A stretch of DNA of 53,986 bases, from the NCBI GenBank assembly GCA_003280295.1, contig QCFI01000011.1, positions 1 to 53,986 of the forward strand, written 5' to 3'. The notes below the pieces were generated by a model. That model saw only the letters and a list, made by a program, of their open reading frames with translations. It was not told the origin of the DNA and did not search any database. The position numbers and the translations under genes are program-made. This DNA is from Prochlorococcus sp. AG-363-C20. GTDB lineage: Bacteria > Cyanobacteriota > Cyanobacteriia > PCC-6307 > Cyanobiaceae. Below, in pieces: positions 1 to 9,967 of the stretch. The stretch's first letter is position 1. Each line of letters opens with the position of its first letter.

Positions 1-264
1 ATCGGCATTAGCTAATAATTCACGATAAGAAGGCAATGGTGGTAATGGATTTTGCAAACATTGCACCCATTCAGCAAGTTCTTCTCTAATTACAAAACGA
101 GTACCTAAAAGGTCTAACAAAGACCTTGCGGCCGCCAATGGAAATTCCCAACCGTTTCTTACTCCGCGCCAAAAGCCTCTTGGCCTTATTTTTCTCAATT
201 GTGCCTGTGTAACAGCATCAAAAGGAAAAGATACCTTTATCAATCCTGCAGATGTTAAATCCAA
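1..264 (-). CDS. SNF2-family DNA/RNA helicase, N-terminal part (runs off the left edge)
   Basis: Reading leftward from about 264 there is an open frame of 88 codons that continues past base 1. It starts LDLTSAGLIKVSFPFD and goes on through GWEFPLAAARSLLDLLGTRF to NPLPPLPSYRELL. This resembles the N-terminal region that precedes the helicase core in cyanobacterial SNF2-like ATPases, recognised from memory. The helicase motifs themselves lie outside the window, so ATPase activity is inferred. An in-frame stop at 298-300 and the lack of any ATG leave the TTG at 262-264 as the most likely start. The real start is uncertain. Confidence 0.6.
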   Translation of the reverse strand, partial: MDLTSAGLIKVSFPFDAVTQAQLRKIRPRGFWRGVRNGWEFPLAAARSLLDLLGTRFVIREELAEWVQCLQNPLPPLPSYRELLANAD

Positions 265-441
265 ATAACAACTAGAGACTGAAATTGTTCCTGAACACTA
301 CTAACTAAACGATACTGAATTTAATTGGAAATAGGCCTTTAGCAATAACCTTTAGGCCAAAAACTAAAGCGTTAAAAACCGCCATCAACTGATTGACTTG
401 GTTTAATAAAACGGCACACTGCTTACAACCGAGCAGCTCGG

Positions 442-852
442 ATGCAAAACAGGGATGCGGTTTTCCTAGAAGAACTTTGTCCCAAATTACGCATGAGATG
501 CTGGCGAAAATCTCTTCATAAATTTACTGACACTAGTTGTATTTACTGTGGAAAACCCTCTGAATCAATAGATCATGTTCTTCCGCTAAGTCGAGGAGGA
601 TTGAGTGTTACCGAAAACTGTGTACCTGCATGCCTTTCATGTAACGGACATAAATCAGATACTGAAGTTTTTGAATGGTATAGAAATCAACGCTTTTATG
701 ACCCTCGCCGTGCAATGGCACTGCGCGCCTGGATAGATGGAGATCTCAATTTGGCATTACGATTACTGGAATGGGCACAACCAAATCTCATTAACAAAGA
801 ACAAACTGTCCAAAAGAATTCACAAAAAAACTGGAAACTACAAACCGTTTAA
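442..852 (+). CDS. Small HNH endonuclease
   Basis: A 136-residue protein with a compact HNH/zinc-ribbon fold. CxxC at residues 33-36 and CxxC at 64-67 should bind zinc. DH at 44-45, N59 and the NGH at 68-70 form the HNH catalytic pattern. The C-terminal half holds a cyanobacteria-typical stretch (RFYDPRRAMALRAW). Such free-standing HNH proteins are nucleases, but the substrate of this one is unknown. No methylase, intein or intron lies beside it, so a restriction or homing role has no support here. The frame is open upstream to 397, so the start could lie a little earlier, but 442 is the first ATG. Confidence 0.85.
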   Translation: MQNRDAVFLEELCPKLRMRCWRKSLHKFTDTSCIYCGKPSESIDHVLPLSRGGLSVTENCVPACLSCNGHKSDTEVFEWYRNQRFYDPRRAMALRAWIDGDLNLALRLLEWAQPNLINKEQTVQKNSQKNWKLQTV

Positions 853-857
853 AACTT

Positions 858-1079
858 TTACCAGACCTGACAAGCAATTACAGAATAGTGTTTTTCACAA
901 ATAGAAGCCAATTGATCAGGTCGCTCTGGAACAAAAATGGCTACAAATGCGAAACAAGCAAGAGCTATTGCAAAAGTGATGCGAAAACTACTCTGAAGTT
1001 CAGAAATTGCCCGAACATCTACTTTCGGAGTCAACATAGTGACAGACAGTTCAGGGTGACCTAAAGGAGTACTAACCAT
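858..1079 (-). CDS. Small conserved membrane protein
   Basis: A 73-residue protein with one clear hydrophobic helix at residues 33-50 (ITFAIALACFAFVAIFV). It is followed by a PERPDQLASIC motif and two further Cys/Trp residues at the C terminus. It looks like a small protein conserved in marine Synechococcus and Prochlorococcus, judged from memory of similar N termini (PLGHPE..VTMLTPKVD). No function is known to me. It converges on the HNH gene with only 5 bases between them and is divergent from the epimerase-like gene at 1112. The opposite frames here look random. Confidence 0.7.
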   Translation of the reverse strand: MVSTPLGHPELSVTMLTPKVDVRAISELQSSFRITFAIALACFAFVAIFVPERPDQLASICEKHYSVIACQVW

Positions 1080-1111
1080 GGAAACAAACCTCTAATAATA
1101 CATTTGTACTC

Positions 1112-2017
1112 ATGTTAAAAGATTTTGTCAAGCTCTGCAAGCCTCTTCCTAGTAATGCAAAATTACTAATTTTTGGTGCAGGGTTTAGCGGTTCACATGT
1201 TGCAAATCTTGCAAGAAAACTTGGTACACAAGTGATTTGTAGTCGACGTAAAATTGACAGTCCAGGAGCAGATTTTGTATTTAATAGCAGCATTAAAAAA
1301 CTTCCTGCCAAAAATGAATTCAGTGAAGTAACTCATTTACTCAGCTGCATCCCTCCTGATACCAATGGCGATGATCCAGTTCTTAAAAGCCTTAAAAGTG
1401 AATTAGAAGATATGCCCCTTAAATGGGTTGGATATCTATCTAGTACAGGAGTTTATGGAGACTACAAAGGAGAATGGGTTTCAGAGTCCGATGTTGCGAA
1501 GTCAAAATTACTAAGAAGTCAAAGAAGACTGGCATGTGAACAAACGTGGCAAAAATCTGGACTCCCAATACAAATCCTTCGACTACCAGGAATTTATGGA
1601 CCTGGTCGCTCAGCTATAGAAACTATTGAGGCAGGAAAAGCCAAAATGATCGATAAACCACAGCAAGTTTTTTCTAGAGTCCATATAGACGACATTGCTG
1701 GATCAATATTCCACCTAATCAATTTAGCTTCTAAAGGTCAAATGCCAGAAATCATAAATATTGCAGATAACCTTCCATCAACAAACATAGATGTAATGAG
1801 ATATGCAGCTACTTTATTAAATAGTTCATTACCAGCTGTAGAGCCATACCATTTAGCAAAAAAAGAAATGAGTCCAATGGCTTTATCTTTCTGGCAAGAA
1901 AACCGAAGAGTCAGTAACAACCTTTTATGTAATGGGCTTGGTTATTCTTTAATACATCCTAACTATAAATCTGGACTTGATGATTGTTTACAGCACTATC
2001 GAAAAAATTCTTCTTAA
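1112..2017 (+). CDS. NAD(P)-dependent epimerase/reductase-like protein
   Basis: A 301-residue member of the extended short-chain dehydrogenase superfamily. The dinucleotide-binding loop GAGFSG is at residues 22-27, straight after the first beta strand (AKLLIF). Later come YLSSTGVYGDYKG and RLPGIYGPGRS, which match the active-site tyrosine region and the substrate loop of NAD-dependent epimerases. The overall form is closest to YeeZ-like atypical SDRs, which bind the nucleotide but have no well-known reaction. The canonical YxxxK pair is not obvious, so catalysis is uncertain. It starts with ATG 32 bases beyond the divergent small membrane gene and lies 83 bases before pdxA. Confidence 0.85.
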   Translation: MLKDFVKLCKPLPSNAKLLIFGAGFSGSHVANLARKLGTQVICSRRKIDSPGADFVFNSSIKKLPAKNEFSEVTHLLSCIPPDTNGDDPVLKSLKSELEDMPLKWVGYLSSTGVYGDYKGEWVSESDVAKSKLLRSQRRLACEQTWQKSGLPIQILRLPGIYGPGRSAIETIEAGKAKMIDKPQQVFSRVHIDDIAGSIFHLINLASKGQMPEIINIADNLPSTNIDVMRYAATLLNSSLPAVEPYHLAKKEMSPMALSFWQENRRVSNNLLCNGLGYSLIHPNYKSGLDDCLQHYRKNSS

Positions 2018-2100
2018 AAATATTATTTAAATGTTTTCAAATCAACTTGATTTATTCTTAATGAAAAAAATCAACTGTTCCCAAAAAGAACTCACAAAAA

Positions 2101-3132
2101 ATGCTAATCAAGAATCCAGAATCTATTTATAACAATCGTATTGTGATAGCACTAGGCGATCCAGCTGGAATTGGAATAGAAGTCACACTTAAAGCTCTGG
2201 CTTCTAAACAATTGCCTTCAAAAATGAAACCATTATTAGTAGGTTGCAAAAAAAGTCTAAGCATAGTTTATTCAAACCTGAAATCTCAAGGTATTACTTG
2301 TTTAGCAAACCCTAAAGACTTTGATATCGAAAATCTTCCAATAAACGGTGAACTGAATCCAGGACAGCCTAATTCAACTACTGGTGAAGCAAGTTTTCAC
2401 TGGTTAACACATGCCACTAATTTCTTATTAAGGGGTGAAGGTAGAGCTCTTGTTACAGCACCTATTTCTAAATATTCCTGGCATAAAGCTGGTCATATTT
2501 ATCCAGGACAAACAGAGAGACTGGCTGAGATGGCAGGGACTAAGCATCCTTCAATGCTCTTCACAGCTGTTTCACCTCACAATGGTTGGCAGCTAAACAC
2601 CTTGCTTGCTACAACTCATATTCCTCTTGCAGAGGTTCCACAAAAACTCACACCAAAGCTTATTGAATTCAAATTAAATACCCTTTTAAAGTTCTGTAAA
2701 AAATTCAAAGACAATCCGAGAATTGCAATTTCTGGACTTAATCCACACGCAGGAGAAGAAGGTGCACTTGGAACAGAAGAAATTCAATGGCTCATTCCAC
2801 TTCTACAAGAATGGCAAACCAAGCATTCCGACATTCAACTTATTGGTCCAATTTCTCCTGATACTTGTTGGCTTTCTGCTGCAAAAGCATGGCAAAAAGG
2901 ACCTAACAAAGAAAGTCCAGATGGGATTTTAGCTTTGTACCATGATCAAGGATTAATTCCTATGAAATTAATTGCTTTCGAAGAAGCAGTAAATACAACA
3001 TTAGGACTGCCTTTTCTTCGAACATCTCCAGATCATGGAACAGCGTTTGACATAGCAGGTAAAGGTTTTGCAAACCCAAAGAGCATGATTGCTGCTTTAA
3101 AAGCTTCCTGGAAGCTCACAGAACCTAAATAA
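2101..3132 (+). CDS. pdxA: 4-hydroxythreonine-4-phosphate dehydrogenase
   Basis: PdxA oxidises 4-phosphohydroxy-L-threonine with NAD in the DXP-dependent pathway to pyridoxal phosphate. The 343-residue product has the family N terminus GDPAGIGIEV (residues 19-28). The three metal-binding histidines are H132 (GHIYPGQTE), H216 (LNPHAGEEG) and H281 (YHDQGLIPMK). The C terminus carries RTSPDHGTAFDIAGKG. Length is normal for the family. It ends within a short inverted repeat shared with the convergent accB stop. Confidence 0.96.
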   Translation: MLIKNPESIYNNRIVIALGDPAGIGIEVTLKALASKQLPSKMKPLLVGCKKSLSIVYSNLKSQGITCLANPKDFDIENLPINGELNPGQPNSTTGEASFHWLTHATNFLLRGEGRALVTAPISKYSWHKAGHIYPGQTERLAEMAGTKHPSMLFTAVSPHNGWQLNTLLATTHIPLAEVPQKLTPKLIEFKLNTLLKFCKKFKDNPRIAISGLNPHAGEEGALGTEEIQWLIPLLQEWQTKHSDIQLIGPISPDTCWLSAAKAWQKGPNKESPDGILALYHDQGLIPMKLIAFEEAVNTTLGLPFLRTSPDHGTAFDIAGKGFANPKSMIAALKASWKLTEPK

Positions 3133-3143
3133 CTAATTAGGTT
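3122..3143. terminator. Possible bidirectional terminator between pdxA and accB
   Basis: AACCTAA (3122-3128) is the exact inverse of TTAGGTT (3137-3143), with an 8-base loop holding both stop codons. The stem is only 7 bp and no T tract follows on either strand, so a role as a shared terminator of the convergent pair is possible but weak. Confidence 0.3.
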
Positions 3144-3633
3144 TCACTCTCATCAAAACTTCTCCAAACTCAACAGGAGTTCCATTTTCTACAAGAATTT
3201 CAATCACTTCACCACTCACTTCTGATTCCAACTCATTCATCAGTTTCATTGCCTCAAGAATACAAACAGTTTGGCCAACACCTATTCGAGTCCCTACTTC
3301 CACGAAGGAAGGCTCTCCTGGTGCCGGAGACCTATAAAAAGTACCTACCATAGGAGCAGTCACTTCCACTAAATCTGCTCGTGAAGCCGTCACAGCAGGG
3401 GGAGGATTGCTAGGAACAGAAGACTCAACCTTTAATTGAGGTGCTTGCTGTTGTACCTGTGTTTCAGATAAAGAAGCTACAGGTGCCACATTGGCTAAAT
3501 CAGCTGAATGTGGCAGATTTCGCCTCACCTCTAAGCGAAAATCTTCTCCTTCCAAACGGAACTCTTGAATATCGCTTTCAGCTAATGCAGCTAACAAGCG
3601 ATGAAGTTCGTCGTGATCAAGCTGTATGGACAT
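3133..3633 (-). CDS. accB: Biotin carboxyl carrier protein of acetyl-CoA carboxylase
   Basis: AccB carries the biotin that moves CO2 from biotin carboxylase to the carboxyltransferase in the first step of fatty-acid synthesis. The 166-residue protein has an N-terminal helical part (1-40), a flexible Ala/Pro/Gln-rich linker (about 45-90) and a C-terminal biotinyl domain from about 90. The biotinylated lysine is K130 in EAMKLMNE. Its start overlaps the efp stop by one base (TAATG), so the two are almost certainly co-transcribed and translationally coupled. The efp-accB pairing is found in many bacteria. accA, accC and accD are not in this window. Confidence 0.97.
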   Translation of the reverse strand: MSIQLDHDELHRLLAALAESDIQEFRLEGEDFRLEVRRNLPHSADLANVAPVASLSETQVQQQAPQLKVESSVPSNPPPAVTASRADLVEVTAPMVGTFYRSPAPGEPSFVEVGTRIGVGQTVCILEAMKLMNELESEVSGEVIEILVENGTPVEFGEVLMRVKPN

Positions 3634-4193
3634 TAGTTCTCTCTACCGAGGTAGCTGTCATTGCGTGTATCAACTTTAATTTTCTCACCTATCGAGATAA
3701 ATAGGGGAACCATTACCTGTGCACCAGTCTCCAGGATGGCAGGTTTAGTTCCTCCAGTTGCGGTATCTCCTTTAACACCAGGATCAGTCTCCTTTACTTG
3801 AAGAACTACAGAATTTGGCAACTCAACCTCAAGAGGCTTTCCATTCCAAGAAACCACATTGACCTCCATACCTTCTTTGAGATATTTACGACTAACACCA
3901 ATTTGTTCAGCGGAAAGTCTAGTTTCCTCATAACTCGACATATCCATAAAAACATAATCACCTGATTCCATATAAGTGTGCTGGAGGGTTGATTTCTCAA
4001 GCAAAGCCTGAGGAACCATCTCTCCAGCTCGAAAAGTTTTCTCTACTACATTCCCACTTTGAACAGCTTTCAACTTGGTTCGAACAAAAGCTGAACCTTT
4101 ACCAGGCTTAACATGTAGAAACTCAACAACACGCCAAACAGCACCATCTAACTCAATAGTGGTGCCAGTACGGAAGTCATTACTGGAAATCAT
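3633..4193 (-). CDS. efp: Translation elongation factor P
   Basis: EF-P enters the ribosomal E site and relieves stalling at consecutive prolines. The 186-residue product has the full three-domain length. The N-terminal KOW-like domain carries the loop [14 protein letters not shown], whose tip residue is K32. No epmA or epmB modifying gene is visible here. The C-terminal OB domain ends with [13 protein letters not shown]. It is transcribed leftward into accB, divergent from the exported cyclophilin gene 62 bases away. Confidence 0.97.
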   Translation of the reverse strand: MISSNDFRTGTTIELDGAVWRVVEFLHVKPGKGSAFVRTKLKAVQSGNVVEKTFRAGEMVPQALLEKSTLQHTYMESGDYVFMDMSSYEETRLSAEQIGVSRKYLKEGMEVNVVSWNGKPLEVELPNSVVLQVKETDPGVKGDTATGGTKPAILETGAQVMVPLFISIGEKIKVDTRNDSYLGREN

Positions 4194-4255
4194 TTCCGCG
4201 GCACTTTCACGTGATCATAAGACTGTGCGAAAGTCATGCATCTCTGTCGCCTCTC

Positions 4256-5332
4256 ATGGTTAATAAGAGTCTCCTTAAAACCCTGTTAACAGTTTTTACA
4301 GCGATAGGGTTGATTTGGGTTGATCCTGTAGTGGCTGCATTACCACCAGGGAATGCAATTAAAGATCCTTATGAGATTTTAAGAAATGCTCTACCGATAA
4401 AACAAAAAGAACTCAGAGAAATTCAACATAAACTTGAAGACACCAGTGATTTAGTACGAAGTAGTCGCTGGTCAAATGTTAGTAAGGCTGTATCTTCTGA
4501 TCAATTTCGAGTCAGTAATCGCAAAAACGAAATACTTAATGCTATTCCAAGTTCCCGGCAAAATGAAGCAGAGAATATTCTTTCCAAATTAAAAATCAGC
4601 CTGTCAAAGCTTGGAGAATTAGCTAACAACAAAGACAAATCTGCCTTTATTAAGGAACGTGAAAGCAGTCTCAAGCAAATAGGAGATTTAGAAGCACTTG
4701 TACTAGACGATGCTTTCCCACACAAAATCCCAGAAGAATTTAATAATCTCCCTAGGTTGCTAGGCAGAGCGAATGTATCTATTAAAACAAGCAAAGGCAA
4801 CATGCAAGCAATAATTGATGGCTACAACGCCCCTTTAACAGCAGGTGCTTTCGTCGATCTAGCTCTCAAAGGTTTTTATGATGGATTACCTATCAATAGA
4901 GCAGAAGAATTTTTTGTGCTTCAAACTGGTGATCCCAAAGGACCAAACACAGGTTTTATCAATCCAGATACTAATGAAGAAAGACATGTGCCTCTAGAAA
5001 TAAGGGTGCCTGACAAAACAGAAACGATTTATAACCACACATTCGAAGAGTTAGGACTCTATACAGAAACTCCTGTCCTGCCATTTGCCACTCCTGGTGC
5101 GCTGGGATGGTCACATTCAGGAAGTGCTGTAGATGATGGCTCATCACAGTTCTTCTTTTTCTTATATGACGCAGAACTCAATCCTGCAGGTAGAAATCTA
5201 ATAGATGGAAATAATGCAGCGTTTGGTTATGTAATAGAAGGGACTGAAATTCTCAATGAATTAGATGTAAATGATCAAATAATCTCAATTACAATTAATA
5301 ATGGAGCAGATCTTCTGCAATCCCATGCATGA
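4256..5332 (+). CDS. Exported cyclophilin-type peptidyl-prolyl isomerase
   Basis: The 358-residue product begins MVNKSLLKTLLTVFTAIGLIWV and shows an AxA-like cleavage site (PVVAA) near residue 27, so it should reach the periplasm or thylakoid lumen. A helical segment (about 35-160) precedes the cyclophilin domain (about 175-350), which includes TAGAFVDLALKGFYDG and SSQFFFFLYDAELNPAGRNL. This layout resembles plant lumenal TLP40 and its cyanobacterial relatives (family knowledge), where the helical part binds partners. An earlier in-frame ATG at 4211 would add 15 residues ahead of the signal peptide, so 4256 is preferred. It ends 10 bases before thiL. Confidence 0.88.
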   Translation: MVNKSLLKTLLTVFTAIGLIWVDPVVAALPPGNAIKDPYEILRNALPIKQKELREIQHKLEDTSDLVRSSRWSNVSKAVSSDQFRVSNRKNEILNAIPSSRQNEAENILSKLKISLSKLGELANNKDKSAFIKERESSLKQIGDLEALVLDDAFPHKIPEEFNNLPRLLGRANVSIKTSKGNMQAIIDGYNAPLTAGAFVDLALKGFYDGLPINRAEEFFVLQTGDPKGPNTGFINPDTNEERHVPLEIRVPDKTETIYNHTFEELGLYTETPVLPFATPGALGWSHSGSAVDDGSSQFFFFLYDAELNPAGRNLIDGNNAAFGYVIEGTEILNELDVNDQIISITINNGADLLQSHA

Positions 5333-5342
5333 GGCATAAAGT

Positions 5343-6326
5343 TTGATTAATAGTCTGGATCAACTTGGCGAAAAAGAGATTCTTAATCGCCTTAAAAAGT
5401 TTATGGCAATAGGCCAAATTGATGACGATACAGCCCAAGTTAATCCTTTAGGTAAAGACATTCTTATCAACACTGATGTATTAGTTGAAGATGTTCATTT
5501 CAGTAAGGAAACCACCTCAGCTGAAGATATTGGATGGCGAGCTATTACAACGAACCTTTCTGATCTTGCCTCTAGTGGAGTCGACCAGATTCTTGGAATA
5601 ACTGTTGGTATGATTACACCTCCAAAAACTGAATGGAGCTGGGTTGAAGGTGTATATACAGGTATAAAAACAGCTCTAGACAAATTTGGTGGGCAATTAA
5701 TTGGTGGAGACTGCTCTTCTGGCAAGCAAAAGGTTTTAGCAATAACTGCGATTGGAACTGTTGGATGTATTCGACTTCACCGCTCTCATGCATTAGATGG
5801 GGATTTTCTTGTAACGACAGGTCCTCATGGTCTAAGCCGTCTAGGACTAGCTCTATTACTTTCTGATCAATCAATCAAAAAGAAACAATTATCCGAGCAC
5901 CTAAAAACACAAGCAATAAATGCTCATCAAAGACCAAATCCACCACTTGAAGCTCTTAGAGCACTTGAAAGATGTAAACCAAAAGGATTGCCATGGAGAG
6001 CTGCAGGAACTGATAGCAGTGATGGACTTCTTGAGGCAGTAGAAAATCTTTGCGAAAGCAGCAATTGCGAAGCAATACTTGATTTAAAAAGATTGCCTAG
6101 AGCTCAAAGCTGGCCTTTAGGAACACATTGGGACAATTGGTGTATGAATGGAGGAGAAGACTTTGAACTAGTTTTAAGCCTCCCCCCAACCTGGGCAAAT
6201 GCACTACTTAAAACATTTCCTTCATGTCAACAAATTGGATACATGAGATCAGGTCCAGCTCAAGTTACTTGGGACAATGGTAAAGCAATACAAAAATCCA
6301 ACTTATTAAAATTTAAACATTTTTAA
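5343..6326 (+). CDS. thiL: Thiamine-monophosphate kinase
   Basis: ThiL phosphorylates thiamine monophosphate to the active cofactor thiamine diphosphate. The 327-residue protein shows the family motifs LGEKEILNRL at the N terminus, DDDTAQV, NTDVLVEDVHF, IGGDCSSGK, GTDSSDGLLEA and GGEDFELVL, which build the Mg-ATP site. An in-frame stop at 5337-5339 rules out an earlier start. TTG at 5343 keeps the conserved N terminus, whereas the first ATG would remove it. The gene follows the cyclophilin by 10 bases and ends just before a strong hairpin. Confidence 0.93.
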   Translation: MINSLDQLGEKEILNRLKKFMAIGQIDDDTAQVNPLGKDILINTDVLVEDVHFSKETTSAEDIGWRAITTNLSDLASSGVDQILGITVGMITPPKTEWSWVEGVYTGIKTALDKFGGQLIGGDCSSGKQKVLAITAIGTVGCIRLHRSHALDGDFLVTTGPHGLSRLGLALLLSDQSIKKKQLSEHLKTQAINAHQRPNPPLEALRALERCKPKGLPWRAAGTDSSDGLLEAVENLCESSNCEAILDLKRLPRAQSWPLGTHWDNWCMNGGEDFELVLSLPPTWANALLKTFPSCQQIGYMRSGPAQVTWDNGKAIQKSNLLKFKHF

Positions 6327-6333
6327 CCTAGTA

Positions 6334-6367
6334 AAACCCTCCTTTAAATTTAGAAAAAGGAGGGTTT
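6334..6367. terminator. Bidirectional terminator hairpin between thiL and gap2
   Basis: AAACCCTCCTTT (6334-6345) pairs perfectly over 12 bp with AAAGGAGGGTTT (6356-6367), leaving a 10-base loop. The arms carry A/T runs at both ends, so the structure can serve both convergent genes, thiL on + and gap2 on -. It lies 8 bases after the thiL stop. Confidence 0.85.
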
Positions 6368-6383
6368 ACCTTTTAGTCAAATT

Positions 6384-7406
6384 CTACTTCCAATTCTGAG
6401 AAACAATTTCAGCTAAGTCAACAACACGTTGACTATAACCCCACTCGTTATCGTACCAAGCCAATACTTTAATCATATTACCTCCAATAGACATAGTTAA
6501 AGCTTCATCAACTATTGTAGATTCATTTGTTCCTGCATAATCAGTAGAAACCAAAGGTAAATCTCCATACTTAATAATTCCTTTCATTGCCCCTTCTGAA
6601 GCTGTTTTTAATGCGGTATTAACTTCTTCTGCTGTTGTAGAACGACTGGCTTCAAAAACTAAATCAACAGCAGACACATTAGGGGTAGGAACACGCATAG
6701 CAATCCCTGTAAGTTTGCCCTTCATCTGTGGATAAACTAAAGCAACCGCCTTCGCGGCACCAGTGGATGTTGGAACAATATTCATTGCTGCAGCCCGTGC
6801 TCGTCTGAGATCTCTATGACTATTATCAAGAATACGTTGATCACCTGTATAACTATGAATGGTCGTCATCAAACCTTTATTAATGCCAAAAGTTTGATCT
6901 AATACTTTTACTATCGGAGCCAAACAATTAGTCGTACAACTTGCATTGCTAAGAATATCAAAATCTTCATGACGATATTGATCTGCATTAACTCCAACTA
7001 CATAGGTTCCTACTCCATCACCCTTTCCAGGGGCAGTAAGAATGACTTTCTTAGCTCCTGCTTGAATATGCTTACTTGCCCCTACATCAGTATTAAAAAC
7101 TCCAGTCGATTCAATGACTAAATCTATCCCCCACTCTTTCCATGGCAGATTTAAAGGATTTCTATCAGAAAAACACTTAATGGTTTTTCCATTAATAACA
7201 AAAGTGTCATCAGTATGACTAATCTCTGCATCTTTAATTTGACCAAGAATTGAGTCATACTTCAATAAATGCGCACATGTCTGTGGATCAGACGTGACAT
7301 TAATTCCTACGACCTCAATGCCTGTATTGGCGCCTCTACTCAACCAACAGCGCATAAAATTGCGCCCGATTCGGCCAAATCCATTTATCGCAACGCGCAG
7401 GGTCAT
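6384..7406 (-). CDS. gap2: Glyceraldehyde-3-phosphate dehydrogenase (photosynthetic Gap2 type)
   Basis: The 340-residue enzyme reduces 1,3-bisphosphoglycerate to glyceraldehyde-3-phosphate in the Calvin cycle. The Rossmann loop is GFGRIG at 9-14. The catalytic cysteine is C157 in SNASCTTNC. The S-loop region includes [20 protein letters not shown], as in the plant GapA/cyanobacterial Gap2 group that can use NADPH. No CP12-like C-terminal extension is present; the protein ends [21 protein letters not shown], as in classical Gap2. It is transcribed leftward and divergent from murC. Confidence 0.97.
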   Translation of the reverse strand: MTLRVAINGFGRIGRNFMRCWLSRGANTGIEVVGINVTSDPQTCAHLLKYDSILGQIKDAEISHTDDTFVINGKTIKCFSDRNPLNLPWKEWGIDLVIESTGVFNTDVGASKHIQAGAKKVILTAPGKGDGVGTYVVGVNADQYRHEDFDILSNASCTTNCLAPIVKVLDQTFGINKGLMTTIHSYTGDQRILDNSHRDLRRARAAAMNIVPTSTGAAKAVALVYPQMKGKLTGIAMRVPTPNVSAVDLVFEASRSTTAEEVNTALKTASEGAMKGIIKYGDLPLVSTDYAGTNESTIVDEALTMSIGGNMIKVLAWYDNEWGYSQRVVDLAEIVSQNWK

Positions 7407-7574
7407 ATCAAAAGCGGAAAAAACCGCAGGGTTATTGGCCGCCGATCATACAGACATGGGTCTCACCCTTAAGACTTCGAATGTGCCACAAATAACAAAT
7501 AACATCTCAATCCCCTACAGAACTATGGTTAACACTCGAAAAATTGAAAAAACGCGCGATAACAAAAATATGAC

Positions 7575-9044
7575 TTGTCTTTCCAACTTCTAAAACCATT
7601 GGGAAATCTGCTCACTAAGCAACGTCACATCCACTTCATAGGAATTGGAGGTATTGGAATGTCTGCATTAGCTGTGATTTTGATCAAGCGCGGATACTCC
7701 ATCTCAGGGTCAGACAAGCAAAACAGCAATACCCTTCAACGTTTATCAGCCGAAGGAATAAAAGTTTTTCACAAACAAAATCAAGAGAATATCAACGCAA
7801 TTTGTAAAAATTACATACACCCCTTAGTTGTAGTCAGCACAGCTGTTCCTAAAAACAATCTTGAGTTACAAGCAGCACAAGAAGCAAATTTAATGATTTG
7901 CCATCGTTCTGACATTTTGGCTGCTTTGATTAAAAAACAGCCATCTATTGCTGTGGCTGGTAGTCATGGAAAAACAACCACCAGCACACTTATCACAACT
8001 TTACTGTCTAAAAGTAATCAAGATCCAACTGCTGTAATTGGAGGTTTAATACCTGATTTCAAGAGTAACGGCCACGCAGGTTTTGGGAAATTGCTTATAG
8101 CTGAAGCTGATGAATCTGATGGGAGTCTTGTGAAATTTCAAGCACAGCTTGGTGTAATCACAAATCTAGAACTAGATCACACAGACCATTACAAAGATCT
8201 GCAGGCATTAATCAAAACGATGAAAATCTTCAGTCAAAATTCCAAACGAATACTTGCGAATTATGATTGCCCAAACATTCGAAAACACTTCAAGGCTTCA
8301 GCATGGTGGTCGATAAAAACATCTAAAGATGTTGATTTCGCAGCATTGCCAGTAAAAGTTGATGGTAAGCAAACCATTGCAAATATCTATGAAAAAGGGC
8401 AACATCTTGGTCAAATTACCCTCCAATTGCCTGGACTCCACAATCTGAGCAATACCATTGCTGCAATCGCTGCTTGTCGTATGGCAGGGATTCCTTTCCA
8501 GTTATTGAGAAAGAATATTTACCACCTAAAAACACCTGGACGGCGTTTCGAGTTCCGTGGAATCTGGTCTGGACGACAGATTGTTGATGATTACGCCCAC
8601 CATCCAAGTGAAGTAAAAGCCACACTCACCATGGCTCGTTTAATGATCAAAAGTGGTACAAGCTCTCTTCCAAAATCACCTAAAAGACTAGTAGTAGTTT
8701 TCCAACCACATCGTTACAGCCGAATCAGTAAATTTATGCATGAGTTTTCAATTGCACTTGCAGAAGCAGATCTAATTTTGTTAGCTCCTGTCTATTCAGC
8801 AGGTGAAGTTCCTATCAAAGACGCAACAAGTCAATGCCTTGCCAATTGCATTAGTAAACAATATCCCGATCTTCCAGTACTGGTCTCAAAAAAACTAGAG
8901 CAAATACCGATTTTAGTAGAAAACGAAACTATAGAGGGTGATTTAGTTTTAACTCTTGGTGCAGGAAACATAAATGAACTTTGGGAAAAATTACAAAATC
9001 GCAAAAGACCAAACCAATGGCAGTCCTCAATACTTGCAGCCTGA
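7575..9044 (+). CDS. murC: UDP-N-acetylmuramate--L-alanine ligase
   Basis: MurC adds L-alanine to UDP-MurNAc with ATP, the first peptide step of peptidoglycan synthesis. The N-terminal UDP-binding domain begins [14 protein letters not shown] (about 20-33). The ATP loop is GSHGKTTT (129-136). EADESDGS and [10 protein letters not shown] mark the central and C-terminal domains. The 489-residue length fits the family. The frame opens only after a stop at 7560-7562, and the sole early candidate start is TTG 7575. An ATG at 7570 is in another frame and closes at once. murB follows with an overlap. Confidence 0.95.
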   Translation: MSFQLLKPLGNLLTKQRHIHFIGIGGIGMSALAVILIKRGYSISGSDKQNSNTLQRLSAEGIKVFHKQNQENINAICKNYIHPLVVVSTAVPKNNLELQAAQEANLMICHRSDILAALIKKQPSIAVAGSHGKTTTSTLITTLLSKSNQDPTAVIGGLIPDFKSNGHAGFGKLLIAEADESDGSLVKFQAQLGVITNLELDHTDHYKDLQALIKTMKIFSQNSKRILANYDCPNIRKHFKASAWWSIKTSKDVDFAALPVKVDGKQTIANIYEKGQHLGQITLQLPGLHNLSNTIAAIAACRMAGIPFQLLRKNIYHLKTPGRRFEFRGIWSGRQIVDDYAHHPSEVKATLTMARLMIKSGTSSLPKSPKRLVVVFQPHRYSRISKFMHEFSIALAEADLILLAPVYSAGEVPIKDATSQCLANCISKQYPDLPVLVSKKLEQIPILVENETIEGDLVLTLGAGNINELWEKLQNRKRPNQWQSSILAA

Positions 9045-9934
9045 ACCCATTAAATGGGCTCAAGCTTGAAGCATTTACCCCCTTATCCAAATTCACAACT
9101 TTGCGCGTAGGAGGGGCCGCACAATGGTTAGCAGAACCAAAAGATATAGAAGAAATTAAATTATTAATTTCCTGGGCCAAAACACATCAAATTCCTTGTC
9201 ATGTTATTGGAGCTGGGTCAAATCTTTTAATCAGTGACTCTGGCTTACAAGGACTAAGCATCTGCATGAAAAGGTTAAATGGAGCAAAGCTAAATCCTAA
9301 AAGTGGTTTAGTAGAAGCGTTCAGTGGTGAGCCGATTCCAAACTTAGCTAGAAGTGTTGCAAAAGCAGGCCTACATGGGCTGGAATGGGCAATAGGCATA
9401 CCTGGAACGGTTGGAGGGGCTGCAGTCATGAATGCTGGCGCTCAAGGTGGTTGCACAGCAGACTGGCTTCAATCTGTACAAGTAATTTCACTCACAGGAG
9501 GTCTACCATTTGAAATCAGCAAAAACGATCTGAATTTTTCATATCGACATAGTCTTCTTCAAGATGAAAAACTAATTGTTCTTTCAGCACGTTTCCAGCT
9601 CGAACCTGGACATAGTCACAAAGAAATAAGTCACACCACTCAAGAAAACCTCATTCATCGCACAAGCACACAACCATTTAACTTGCCCAGTTGTGGAAGT
9701 GTTTTTAGAAATCCTGAATCACTAAAAGCAGGACACCTAATTGAGAAACTAGGTTTAAAAGGATACCGGATTGGTGGAGCAGAAATTTCTAGAATTCATG
9801 CGAATTTCATTGTTAATACTGGAAATGCAACTGCTAAAGACATATATGAGCTAATTTCATTTGTGCAAACCCGCGTAAAAGAAAATCATGGCTTTTTACT
9901 TCATCCGGAAGTAATCCCATTTGGTTTTGATTAA
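9017..9934 (+). CDS. murB: UDP-N-acetylenolpyruvoylglucosamine reductase
   Basis: MurB is a flavoprotein that reduces the enolpyruvyl group with NADPH to give UDP-MurNAc, the substrate of MurC. Seen are [12 protein letters not shown], the FAD-binding [31 protein letters not shown] and the C-terminal CGSVFRNPE and [21 protein letters not shown]. The ATG at 9017 gives 305 residues and overlaps the murC end by 28 bases. A TTG at 8981 would add 12 residues with no family resemblance. The overlap implies one transcript with murC. Confidence 0.95.
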   Translation: MAVLNTCSLNPLNGLKLEAFTPLSKFTTLRVGGAAQWLAEPKDIEEIKLLISWAKTHQIPCHVIGAGSNLLISDSGLQGLSICMKRLNGAKLNPKSGLVEAFSGEPIPNLARSVAKAGLHGLEWAIGIPGTVGGAAVMNAGAQGGCTADWLQSVQVISLTGGLPFEISKNDLNFSYRHSLLQDEKLIVLSARFQLEPGHSHKEISHTTQENLIHRTSTQPFNLPSCGSVFRNPESLKAGHLIEKLGLKGYRIGGAEISRIHANFIVNTGNATAKDIYELISFVQTRVKENHGFLLHPEVIPFGFD

Positions 9935-9967
9935 AAGGCCTAATCTGGTCTTTCGATTATTAAAGGC

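Noticed and set aside
429-441. Perfect 5-bp palindrome just before the HNH ATG
   Set aside because: Too short to claim as a regulatory hairpin, and the frame is open upstream so it may be coding sequence.
4075-4263. 62-residue frame on + across the efp start
   Set aside because: Antisense to conserved EF-P sequence and without a recognisable product.
7269-7593. Frames on + across the gap2 start and spacer
   Set aside because: They are antisense to the conserved gap2 N terminus and end inside the start of murC.
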